DNA of 64,000 bases, taken from positions 24,807,812 to 24,871,811 of the forward strand of contig NC_060259.1 of NCBI RefSeq assembly GCF_921293095.1, in the 5' to 3' direction. This DNA comes from Ischnura elegans (Eukaryota; Arthropoda; Insecta; Odonata; Coenagrionidae). The notes below the pieces were generated by a model that was given only the letters and a program-made list of their open reading frames with translations, ran no database searches and was not told the DNA's origin. A program made the translations under genes and the position numbers. Positions 46,400 through 57,690 of the stretch are shown here, one piece after another. How positions within the stretch are numbered: the first letter of the stretch is position 1; the number at the start of each line of letters is the position of its first letter.

Positions 46400-47554
46400 A
46401 AGATATGTGTTTTGTTATCACGATTACGTGGCGCGAAAATTCAAATGACTGTTGGAAACGCGGTCGTATATTTTGTGGTTTGAAGTACTACTGGAATCGG
46501 AATCGATTTTTCACCTTGGCAAGTACTCGTTTTCGATTCCGGTTCTTGGTCGAGAATCGAGGAATCGAACAATCGAGGAATCGAACCGACCCATCACTAC
46601 TAAGAATAAATCGCACCTAAAATTCTGGAATTAAGAAACTTTTTTTGGATTCCCGATCATTAAATGATATAGTTTTCATTGCAAATATGGCCTCAACAGT
46701 TTTACGCAGCGACGATTCATTAATTTCTATATCAGGTGCAATAAACGTATAGACTTTCCATAGCTCCTTCTCAGAGTAGTTAGCTCCAAAATTCGTTGTT
46801 CTAATGTTTACTCATTCGTTTCTCCCTTAAATCCCGCATTTTATTTCAATACAATTATGAACAAAGTACGTGTGATATTTATAATAGAAATTATGAGGTC
46901 ATAGAAAAAAAACATAAGTAAAAAGGTGGGCAGGAGTTAGCGCCCTCTAGAGTCCTATACGGACACTTGCCCTGGGACTCTTACCCCAATATCACCATCT
47001 ACATCTAATACACCACAACTCAACATGTTGAGCTGCGAACCCTATCTAACAGCACGACTTTTCGAGGCAAAGAATGCACATAAAGGAATGCTAGACAAAA
47101 GTGCTTGTTAAATAAACGCCCGCAGCACAGATAAAAATTATACAGTCCTAAAATTTACATAAACGATGCGTAAAAATGAAAAATAAGGAAAACTCTCGTA
47201 CTGTCTTTCGTTGTCTTCAACTGAACGCAACCACGTGTTACAATCGGGTACGTAAATTAAACTGATTGACAACAAGTGTCATCATCCCGGTATTAAGGGA
47301 AATATTACGGAAAAGGAATATTGCCCCATGCGGAGTCATGCCCCTCACTACCCAACATTTCGCGCAAGTTATTCTAAAAGCATTTGGCCATCATAGACGG
47401 CACCTATAAGAGGTTAACAAGCAAGTTAATAGTGCACAGAATGTAGATAACTCAATCACAGTTTTTTTAACGATGACATTAATTCCAGCAAGTCAAGCCG
47501 TGATGCAATAGCGGTAATGAGGACCCTTGCTAAGAGGAACCTGGAGTATATAAC

Positions 47555-48450
47555 CAGGACTTCAAAGCCTGCTTCGTGAGATTTCGAAAAAGCATTTGAC
47601 CGAATATACTGGGTAAAATTAATGTATAACCTTTAAAGAAAATATACGCATATTGGAGGGATATGCGACTCAAGTGTAATCTATATACAGCCCAGAATGC
47701 GATAGTGAGGGTAGCGGACGGAGAGTCACGGTGTCCATTACCGCCCTTGCTTTTTCACGTGTGCGCTGAGGAGACGAAGAGGAAGGCGTAGGATGAGTTG
47801 GCAGCAGGAGTTTAAGTGGGGGAATGAGGTTTAAATCAGTGAGGTTCGCGGATGATCAGGCGCTGACTAGCCACTAAGCGAGAGGGCTACATGCAAAATA
47901 GGATGCAAGAGACGCGCTTTTCGAGGAAAATGGCAAGAGAAGTGATCAAAAGAAGACCAAAATTACGCTGTTTTGTAAAGCATGGCTCGCTAGGAATGTG
48001 AGACTCAAGATTTAAGCAGGTGGACACAAACTCTAACAGATCAATTCAACTATTTGGGTAGCACATGAGAGGAAAACGGAAACAGCATTAAGGGCATCAG
48101 CAAGCGAATTTCGTGGGCAAAATAGGAGTTGATGAGCAAGAAGGAGCTAATGAGAGAATCGTTATGAAATATGGACACTCAAAAAGGAGGACGAGAAGAG
48201 GCTGGAGGCATTGGAGATGTGGGTGCAGAAAATAATGGAGAATGTTCGTTGGTTGGAGAGGATGAGGAGCGACGAATTACTGGGTGGGCTTCTAGATGAG
48301 ATACAGAGAAGGCGGAGGGTTTGGATGGAGCGAGTACTGCGTTGGTGATGTTGAAAACAGTGCTCGAAGGAAGAATGTCAGGTAAAGAAAAGATAGCAAG
48401 AGAATACGATTTTAGATAGATTGAAAGGGAGTGGGCCCGAATGTGACAAG
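47555..48450 (+). pseudogene. LINE reverse transcriptase, relic 4
   Basis: Broken plus-strand frames show FEKAFDRIYW (near 47583), VRFADDQAL (47842-47866, the FADD catalytic motif of LINE reverse transcriptases) and further on KKEDEKRLEALEMWVQKIME with NVRWLERMRSDELL, the post-catalytic region. Several stops and frame changes separate them. Relic 1 and relic 2 are minus-strand copies of a related type. Confidence 0.85.
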
Positions 48451-51400
48451 AAGAGGGATATATAAGTTGGGAAGGGAAACAGGAAAAATTCTCTACGTAA
48501 ATCTACCTTTACTAATAAAATAATTTAATAAAAAAAGAATACTCCAGCTATTTAAGATTACCCTAGCGCCATTTTCATATAAATAACGTGATTTGACTTC
48601 GATTTAAGCATTTATTTGCTAATAACTCTTTAAGTATCCTGGTGATGAGCCTAAGTTTAATATTTACCTTCACTCGCAACGTTTAACAAACATTATATCA
48701 AGTTTTTGTCAAAAGAGTACATGTATTTTTAGTATCAATCAACATTTTTCGTATACTTATACAAGTATTCCCAAAAAAAACAATACAAAAATACGGAGAT
48801 TTAAATCTAAATCCTGACGTTAGAATGGAACAAAGGATTTGACCGTCAGTTACTAAGCTAGTTGCTCAACGGAGTCGTGGTGTGGGTGTTGCTAATTATG
48901 GGAAACTGAATCGAATTACACCAGGAAAAATTAAGGTCCGTCGGAAAAATACTATTCTTAGAAAATAAATATCATTTATATTTATTGTATATGCCATAAA
49001 GAAATTTTCCTCAGTTTTTTTCGTATTTCCCCTTTCACCTTATATAATAAACAGGAAAATACTTGAATTACATAATTTGCCTGAAAATGGTATTTTAATG
49101 ATGCAAAGGTTACAAAAAAATTACAATCCCTCCAAGGGTATTTTTTTTCAAAGGGAATCGCCAAGTGAAGGCATTTCTCTTGATACCGTTCCGAAGGTGA
49201 AAATTAGATTCACTCTACAGTTCAAAATGCGTGAACTCATGCTAGTAGATTAATTTGATGTATTGATTTTTGAACGTTATCAACGTTGAAAAATTATAAC
49301 AGAACAAGTCATTAGCGCTAGTAGGGATTTAAAGTAGTGAGAATGGAAAATGGGAGGAGAATAGCCACGCGTACGTATGAAGACTGAGTACAGACTTTAA
49401 AAGGGATCCGGCATCCCAATTAATCTATAAGAGAAATAGTCAATGCACGTGGTATAAAGCTTCATAGCGCAAGGCATTACACCAGAAGGAATGAGTATTA
49501 GTTGCGAGATTAAACAACCTGATTAAAAAGGAATAATAAAAAAAACATTAGGGGGTTTTCTACAGTCCTCATGAGAGAGTCGAGGTGATTTCATCTAGAA
49601 ATTAGATTTCGCTAATCAGAGGTCAGAGACACATGTCCACACATTTTCTTTTTACCGCTGAAAACCTTGACCGAAAACGACTGACCCCGAACCGAAGCGA
49701 AATTTGGAAAGGAGAGGGTAGAGCTCACCCCATACTAAGTCACATGCGTGTAAATATCACATATCCAAGGTAGAGGGATAACATTCCTTTCCCTGGGTCA
49801 CCTCGCACTTAGAGGATTTTCAATAGGAGTATCCGCCGGCGGGATATGATGCAGGTACTTTCGATCAGTAGCCCGACATTCTACCCATGCTATACCCCAC
49901 ACTATACTTTAGAGCGTCCTCGAAATGAGGTGCAATTCCATTTCTGAGTAGGCATCTCAAGATATTTGGGGACATATTTTATCCGCGTTTTACGATTCAT
50001 AGAAAAAGAAACCTTTACAATTATGAATATGTTGATCAGCGAAAAAAGTCCATTTAACCGTAGTATTTGAATGAGTGATCATAATTTTGGCGAGAACACT
50101 CCAAGCCATTTTTAAAAAATATTTAAACCTAGGATACGAGCTTCAAAACACCATTTAACAGGAAAAAAATGTGGCGGTACAGAGATTAGACTTTCTATTT
50201 TATTTCTCAAACAATTCATGAGCACTATATCAGCCCAAAACTCTAAATTCGACACATAAACTGCCGAAAAAGAAGTTCCACTACAGGAAAAATACGCTTG
50301 GCAATTTGCAAGTCCAATATACATGTAACACTGTTTGTACATTGTAACAGTTATTCACACTAATTGTTTGCTAAGCTGTTAGGAGTTGAAGAAAAATGCG
50401 GGTGTCACAGAAATCGTGATTAGCACGACCCATTTATAACTGTTCTCACCACGGTAAATCAACGATGATTGATAACACATGCACCGAGCCGCTCCAAGCT
50501 TTAACTGCCATCAACGTTACCGGCTAGTAACGTTAACACAACGAAAATCGCCTGAGAGAAAGCTGAAGCCTCGAATCTCATATTGGCGAAACACGCAACG
50601 ATTGACCACCTAATGGAGTGGAGACCAATAACAGTGCTAGAGAAGCACGATCACTTAAGTTTCATTTCCCAAACTCGTGCAACAAATTAAACGTGTCATG
50701 ATGAGACAGAATATACGAATAATGAATAAATGATAACAATTTCCCAACATTTGAAGAAGTATGAGGGGCTGCGCACATACACACAAGAAAGCCCCAAGTG
50801 CATTTGAAATGGAGCACATACTGGCGTAAAATCTTCCAGGCATGATAATGACATCTTGATGCTTTCACTCATAAACAACAGGATAAAAAATCATGCTTGG
50901 AGGCACTGGCAGTCGGAGATAATTCGTGAGAATGAGTAAATACCTTCAATGATACGATCAATCAACTAATCAACCATTCACTGCGAAAGATCCCGAAAAC
51001 GCTCTAAGTCACGATAGCGACATTTTGATGATTTTACTCACAAATTTTACTCAGGCACCACAATCATACACCGACACACACGCTGTTGAAGATAATTTCT
51101 CAGGATGAATAATCCTAGAGAATAATATAGTAGCAGAGAGTAATAACTGACAGGAAACAAAGACCCCGGAAAAATTTGAAGATTAAAAGCTAATACTTAT
51201 GATGATAATGATCAAAGCATATCGTGTGACCAATGTCCGCACGCAAGTCCTTCATTCGGTGGATGTAATCAGCGGAAAATGCGCACAATTTCCACTTCAA
51301 TCTAGTTTTCCAAAGAACACATAAATGCATCACGTACTCAAGCTCAGCAATCGATGGGGAAGGAAATATTCCGGATGCCATATCCAAGTAGCTCCCTCCA

Positions 51401-52408
51401 CCAAGGTTATCAACTTATCCATACATTCATAGGTATTCAGCTTTCACGGCGAATGCGGCCAATAAACAGCATATAAATGAACGCGAGGAACGAGATAGTT
51501 ATATATTTCTTCCGAAAGTCGCCTATATCAAGGATAAAAGTAAAGAAACTATGCTTACGTACTACAAAAAAAAACTTAACAAGCCGATTGCATTGCATCA
51601 CTGCTTCAACCCACAGGCACAAAAATTAGTAATTGCCGGCATTTAATTATGAAATCATCAATTCCAAGGCGACATTAACACAACAATACATGGCGCAGCC
51701 AATACATAATTCAAGGTAGGAAAAGGGTACACTTATTAATATGTTGAAAGAGTATATCCCCGCAGAAAATAAGTCCATCTTTGCTTGGAAATCCTGGAGA
51801 GACGCAAGAATATTTTAATTGATACACTTCAGTATGGCTCTCCCATTAGATCGATACTGGTCACTAGAGTTCCAGTCAATGGTTTACGCCCACATTCAGA
51901 TACTAATATTGATAATGAAGTTAAAAAATTAATATAGTCCCATTTACGAGGGTTCGAAGATCAACATACAAGCCAAATAAAAATCAACAAATACGGCAGA
52001 ACCATGGCGTTTAAATGAATTCCATTATCTCTATGTTCCTATGAGCAATTATACTACGGGATAGATACGTTTCTACACAGAAGCTAGAATTAAATTGCAA
52101 GAGACCTTCACTAAAAAGACAACGCATACCGTTCCTAAACGCTGATTAAGTATTTACAAGCATTTAAAAGCTCTGACACAAAGACGAAGTGAAGCAAACT
52201 GATGGTATTGGGCCGAAAAAATCGAGAACTTGCATTTGGATTTGCAATACGCCGCAAATACGCAGGGGCAGTTCGGGTATCACATGATTTCATCTGTTTC
52301 AAGCGAACATGAGCCCAGTAAGTAAATTTTCAAACATATAACAAGGAATTTTGGGAATACAGACTTGAGGATCTCCAGCATTGGACACATTGGACATCGT
52401 ATTATCCT
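48451..52408. other. No gene identified
   Basis: About 4 kb of AT-rich sequence with short chance frames on both strands and no recognisable domain, RNA or bounded repeat. Confidence 0.45.
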
Positions 52409-52683
52409 AAGCCCCTTGGATAACGTTTACAAACTTGTTCCATGCTTCGTTATCCACAAGATTTAGAAAGGCGTCTTTGTAATCAAGTACTGCTTTAACC
52501 TTCCGAAATCCCTCTTATGGAATAAGGAGACCCTTCTTTCTATCGGAGATGATTAGGAATTTTTCGTGCACTGTCTCGAGGTCACTTATACCAACCACTG
52601 CCTCTGTTCTGACGATGCACTCCTGAATATTCGTCGCTAAGAAGTCTAGTATGTTGCAACCCCTAATAAGTGTATCAACCAGC
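52409..52683 (-). pseudogene. LINE endonuclease-domain relic
   Basis: Minus-strand frame reads TLIRGCNILDFLATNIQECI, then VVGISDLETVHEKF and, after a stop, FRKVKAVLDYKDAF. This follows the C-terminal part of the apurinic-like endonuclease of jockey/CR1-type LINEs (TRG.NILDL.LTN..... V..G.SDH.AV). The SDH motif is changed to SDL, and a stop follows, so it is inactive. Confidence 0.8.
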
Positions 52684-53804
52684 TACGTCAAGGAATTGGA
52701 ATATAATGTGAAAAACAAACATGTTCGTTGAGAATTACGGTTTTGAATTTGCTCCCTTGTGACGCATTTTCCCTTCTCCTATATCTAAAAAATCAGCTTT
52801 ACGATGGAGCGCACCCGTTTCAACTAGACTTTCCCAAGTCACCTAAAGAGCAACTGAAGGGCGATTACTGGAACGACCCCTTCCTAGGCCACTCTGCACA
52901 ATAGGTGCCAATACACGTTGCGGGGAGCTGCCGTCGGGCTTAATCCACGATCTAATCGCCCTCTCGTTTTAGGCATTTAGCTCGGCCGACGCTCCAGATG
53001 AAGAGACGCCAAACCACGGGCGTCTTTCTCAGCGAAGAGGAAATTTCACGGGATGATATCGGAGCATCTCCGTGAAACCGGGTGAAAGAAATTGCACGCG
53101 GATTCAGGAAGACTAAGGCAAAAGATTAATATTTGGACATGTCATATTTTCATCTATCCTCCCGGTGCGTGGGATTTTAGGGAAAAAAGGAATTTTTACG
53201 TTACGAGTGGTCGCGCTGGAAATCAATTCCTTGAATGTGTGCTTTCTTTGAATTTTGTCCATAGCTTAGCTTTAGAAGTCCCGTTTGGCTATTTCTTTAA
53301 TGCAAAGCATAAAGCCATTCTTTTCTGAAAGTCTTAGGGTTAAACAGAATGTTTAACAGCCTGTTTACAGGGGAATGGAAGGCTACTAATTTATGGCTAG
53401 GATAGTCGAATGAATGCTATTGTATGTAATTGGTTGAGTGGATGGGTTTCCGGTATCAGTAAAATTTTATCATGTTTTCTCATCTCGTGAGGGTAAGATC
53501 GAGGAAAAGAAAGGCACAATCTGTTTTTATTTTTATGGTTAATCTGATTGCTAGGAAAAGACTATTGAGATTTTCTAAGAAACCACCTATAATGCACTTT
53601 CCGGATGCAAAAATGGCAAATATGCCATCCACGCAACGTAAGTAAATAAGAGGAAAGTAATTAAATTTAGCTTTGGAAATATTTTCAAAATGGGCCAGGA
53701 AAGGTGACCGCGAGTTCCCTATTGTAGCTCCAAAATCTTGTTTGAGATATTTTCCTTGGTAGATGAAATAAATGTGGCTCATTACTAACTTCGCTAGTCT
53801 AATG

Positions 53805-54116
53805 CGAGGGTTTTCAATCCGCGGCCCCGACGCCGCAGGCGACCCGTCGGCTTATATCATGCGGCCCCAAAGGCTGAAGAAAATATTGTATGCAACAAAA
53901 AAAATAAAACCAAACATGGACATACTCGTCATAAATAAAAATATCAAAAATCGCATTGATTGAATGAACTTTTTAACCAATAAAGATTATTGTACTTTGT
54001 AATATGTTTTTTTTAATTCCATTGAATGTGGTGGTAAAGTGACGTGGGGCATTGTGGCCCTCCGACTTGTGAAATTGATTTTTGAGCCTTGAATTAAAAA
54101 ATGTTGAAGACCCCTG
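53805..54116. mobile_element. hAT-type MITE (312 bp)
   Basis: The right end, in inverse, reads CAGGGGTCTTCAACATTTTT. The left end is a decayed partner (CGAGGGTTTTCAATCCGCGG). The flanks GTCTAATG (53797-53804) and GTCTAACC (54117-54124) agree at 6 of 8. GCGGCCCC and GTGGCCC patches resemble the MITE at 39774-40152. No coding capacity. Confidence 0.75.
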
Positions 54117-54824
54117 GTCTAACCCATTCATCAATGTCTTTGGAATCCAGAGAGATGGATTCAAGCCAATTTTTCAATGCTTGAATGGCAACGTCTATCA
54201 TTTATTTTATCATCAACATTAGTTCAGCACATCCTCATGAAAACTACGCTGAAAATTATCAAGTGCTGAAGTTCTTCCCAACTCTAGCGAAAAAAAACAA
54301 TCAAATAATTCCATCTGACCAAAAGGAAAAAATAATGGGTTGACATAAAAGTTTTTCGCGATAAAATACTTTTCACCGAAATAAGGGACACATTAGTGAT
54401 CATTCTTGATATGCTACTATGATACACACAATGCAACAGCTTGCACACTGCACCTATCGAGTAGTAGCTCACGGTGAGGGAGAGATACAGCGTCAAAGAA
54501 GACCGACAAGCTCTTTTATGATTACGGACGTCAAGCAGCCCTCGGGTGAAAATGAGCAGACACGAACAAATTCACGTCGTCATTTGCATGCCACGTCGTA
54601 GGCATCAACACAGAGGCCCAATCACGAGCGCGATGCACGGGGGGTGGTGTCTGCTGGGAGGGGGGAGAAGGCACGCAGAGCTCAGTGTCACGTGCCACTC
54701 ATCCCACCGAGAACACTCACGATGCACGCAGGAGCAGTGCAACCCAGCATTCCACGAAGAAAGGGAGGGCGTGAAACATTTAGAACGCCAAAAATACATG
54801 GAGAGCAAGCATAGACCTTGACGA

Positions 54825-54925
54825 AATATCGGAAAACACAGCGGTCTTTCGGTAATCCGGAAGATATCGGACCACAGCAATGCCGGATTACCGAAAACGC
54901 CGGATAACTGAAAGCATTAATAATG
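54825..54925. repeat. Short inverted sequence, possible pogo/Tigger-like remnant
   Basis: Contains TCGGTAATCCGGAAGATATC and, about 50 bases on, the inverse-related GCCGGATTACCGAAAAC and GCCGGATAACTGAAAGC. Such CCGGATAACCGAAA text is typical of pogo/Tigger ends. No transposase was seen nearby. Confidence 0.4.
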
Positions 54926-57018
54926 ACGCAATTAAACGGCAAAAGCTATGCCTTAGTGTACATATATATTTAATATATTTCATTATACACAACATTAGCA
55001 CATACACGCAATTGAAGTGTTAAAGTAAAGTAAAACTACGATAAATAAAAGTTAACCTTATATTAGAGTACTGTATTGTTGCGTATCAATAGCCCACTGA
55101 ACTGTTCGTGCATGTCTCCCCTCTGAGTAAGTACTACTTCCCGAATTTTCTGTGTGGGACTAGGCTCACCTGCGAAGAAGACTACTTGAAATTATTGAGC
55201 TACCCGCTTGGTAGCTGCCTGATAAAAACGACGGATTACTCTCAGGGTCGGAGAAGTGAAGTGCCGGATTTTAGAGGAAGTATTGTATTACGATATTTAG
55301 GACATCCGGATTTGATATTGTGTTTTAACCATGGCTTCCTGAGAAAAATATACATTCAGCCCGCTAGCAAACAATCAAAATAATGCTCTCGATAAAATAT
55401 CACAGTAAATATTGCTATATACAATCCGATAAAAATAATCACCGGCCGGTGAAATATCACGATAGATCCAATAAATATCCAATATCATGATATATTATCC
55501 CGTGTCAACCCAGTTAAAATTTAAAATTCAAAATTAACGGTGAAAAAAAGTCAGCATTTGTCATTCATTTAATAAAGCAGGATTTTAATAAAATTTTCCC
55601 CCCAAACAAAGAACTAAGCAGAAAAATGTTTTAAAAATAAATCAACTAATGATACGAATCGCTACACCAAGGAAGGAAGGCGAAAAATAACGGCTACAAA
55701 AATTGTTTGTGATGCTTGAATAAAATCCCAGGAATACCAGCAACCAAGGATAATTCCTATTAACGCCCAATCCCATGGAAACCCTAAATTGTAACACCAC
55801 CTCCACTATCTGATTAAAGCAAAAGAGACCACAATGTTCTTCTGGAATAACCTCACAGTTTTGTTTCCATCATAAACTCAAGTAGGTGAGGCAGGGCCGT
55901 AGGAAGGTCACATTAATTTTTGCTTCTGAGTTTCCATCAATTCCGTCCAGATCAAATGTTCGTCGAACCAGGCATTGATAACTTTGCTCCGTCAATTTTA
56001 TCAACCAGTCAGAAGTATTTTCCGAAAAAATTCCTCTTGTGACAGGTATCGATTACACTTCATCCTCATTTCATCCACCCATCAATATTAGCTTCTGCCA
56101 TTCTAAGCTATCCCATTCCCCTCCTCGCCTGTCATCCATTTTTCCTTCAACACTCCTTAGCAAGCAATTTCGGCGAACCTTAGCCCCCAAGCAAAATGAT
56201 TTTCTCCCGCCAATTTCTCTCAATTCTCCTTGTTCTCCCCATTCTCGACCGTACTGTCACATTTCTCAGTCTTCCTGTCCTTTTACTCTAAAGAATTCAT
56301 CCTCCTCTCTATTACCATTCACCTTTCTTTTCTAATATGTCTCGCTTTTGAAAAAACCACACTCCCTGCGAAACATTTAGTACTCTCATCTCCATCCCTT
56401 CTCTCTTGGAATGTCATGTGCCTTCGAGAATATCGTTCCCCCTTGAAGTAGGTTTTCCACGCATTTACAAAGAAGAAGAGGAACACGGGATTTGGTCCAT
56501 AAAGACACCAGTACTATGCATATTTTTATAAAATAAAGTTTCGAAGCTTTATGAGAACTTCCGTTTCGCTCCCTTGTCATACACATGTAAAAACTTGGGG
56601 GAAAATCTGATGAAATTCCTGCTTGTAATAAATGTTTGATGGATGCTGACTTGTTTTCACCGTTAACTTTGACTTATTCCAACTTTTTAACTGTACCCCC
56701 CACTTCGGCTGATGCAGGAGGAATCGCACCTACGAGTATCACAAAATTAAGAAGATATATGCCAATTTTAGCAAGTACATCAAAGTAGCAAGTGCATCTT
56801 GGAGTAGTAATAATGTACCTAAAGTAATGCATTTCGCGCTATCAACGAGCTTTCATTTTGAAAATGTAGTCAAGTTTCCACCAAGTGAACCTGCTGACAA
56901 CTGATGTCATTACTCTGTTTTAGTCCCGTTTCTCGACTCTTACTCCGAGCGGTCCTTGGATCATATGAACAGAAGGATTGGTTCGAGCTCTAACTGACCA
57001 CTACCCATTGGGAAACTA
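54926..57018. other. No gene identified
   Basis: AT-rich in the first half. The second half (56050-56450) is C/T-rich on the plus strand, which gives apparent Ser/Pro/Leu-rich frames without any domain. Confidence 0.4.
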
Positions 57019-57290
57019 CTAGAAATTGCTAGACACTAAGGCTACACAGGAAATAATTGCGCAGGACGTAAAGGAGACAAGGAGAGGAAGTTGTAGACCA
57101 CAGCGCCAATTGCGGCGGCTGATAAGTGCGACCTCGACAGCGGCGACGTACAAATATCGTTGACTCAGGATGAGACGGGTCGAGATGAGAGGAGAGCCGC
57201 TCACACGGCGCGGCGCGGCCTGCACCGCCGGACCGGCAGCCAGCCACCCGTGCGAGCGAATGCGGGGCTGCTCCTCAATCCGCAAGAGCA
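57019..57290 (-). promoter_or_regulatory. CpG-rich unique segment, candidate promoter or first exon
   Basis: Dense CpG (57105-57260) in otherwise AT-rich DNA. Two overlapping minus-strand frames cross it, but their composition follows the GC content and no domain is recognised. Its unique character makes it one candidate for the missing first exon of the minus-strand enzyme gene, which would give an intron of about 31 kb, or for another gene start. This is inference from base composition only. Confidence 0.3.
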
Positions 57291-57295
57291 GGTGG

Positions 57296-57690
57296 AGAGG
57301 GGGCGTCCGTTAATGACGTGACGTGATTTTGGTGATTTTTGGACGCCGCCCCCTTGGTGAGATATCGTGAGATTTGGCTCGATCCCCTCTTTCCCCCTAA
57401 TCTCACGTGAGATAGTTCAAAATGCATAAATTCAGGGTAAATACGTTAATCTATGCTCCATTGAGTGGAATTCATTTAAAAAAAGATTTTTTAAATTATC
57501 ATTAATAGAGAAACACGTTTTACTCAATTCCAACCAGTTTTATCTTAATTGTACTCTCTTTCTTGCGAGAAAAAAAATTACGTGTAATTTTCCAGGACCC
57601 CCCTTTCCCCTACGTGAGATTGGATGAGAGTTGGCTTGATCCCCTTCCCCCCCCCCTAAACACCTCACGTAATTAATGGATGCCTCCAAA
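57296..57690. mobile_element. MITE-like element with GTCCGTTAATGACGTGA ends
   Basis: The left end GGCGTCCGTTAATGACGTGA matches the inverse of the right (CATCCATTAATTACGTGAGG). Inside each end are G/C runs and ACGTGAGA-type motifs (57395-57415, and near 57617 in the related order). No coding capacity. The family is widespread-looking but not named here. Confidence 0.7.

Larger units (their letters stand above)
43601..46599 (-). mobile_element. hAT element with relic transposase (2999 bp)
   Basis: It begins TAGTGAAGGGTCAATTCC and ends in the inverse partner CGAACCGACCCATCACTA. The 8-bp duplication CTAAGAAT is perfect (43593-43600 and 46600-46607). Subterminal arrays of CGATTCCGAT-type motifs resemble those of the element at 19160-21835. 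The minus strand holds a decayed hAT transposase C-terminus (43985-44262). A second inverted-repeat element (about 44357-46399) appears to be inserted inside. Confidence 0.94.
43536..46714. repeat. Tandem duplication, second unit, interrupted by hAT
   Basis: Bases 43536-43600 are the first 65 bases of the unit. After the 3.0-kb insertion, the sequence from 46600 continues at the same place (AATCGCACCTAAAATTCTGG in this copy, ACAACGCACC in the first). The break creates the 8-bp duplication CTAAGAAT. Confidence 0.88.
41754..47357. mobile_element. Possible large composite element with GGGGCA-rich ends
   Basis: The left margin holds TGAGGGGCAT and GGGGCAAGTGT (41754-41785). The right margin holds the inverse order, TTGCCCCATG and ATGCCCCTCA (47325-47354). 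A second pair with the GGGGCAAGTGT motif lies further in (near 42470, and in inverse near 46963). This nested symmetry suggests one element of about 5.6 kb, into which the elements at 41813-42300 and 43601-46599 later inserted. Ends are not exact and no target duplication was found. Confidence 0.35.

Noticed and set aside
56039..56451. Ser/Pro/Leu-rich frames in a C/T-rich tract
   Set aside because: Low-complexity pyrimidine-rich DNA gives open frames by composition; no domain.
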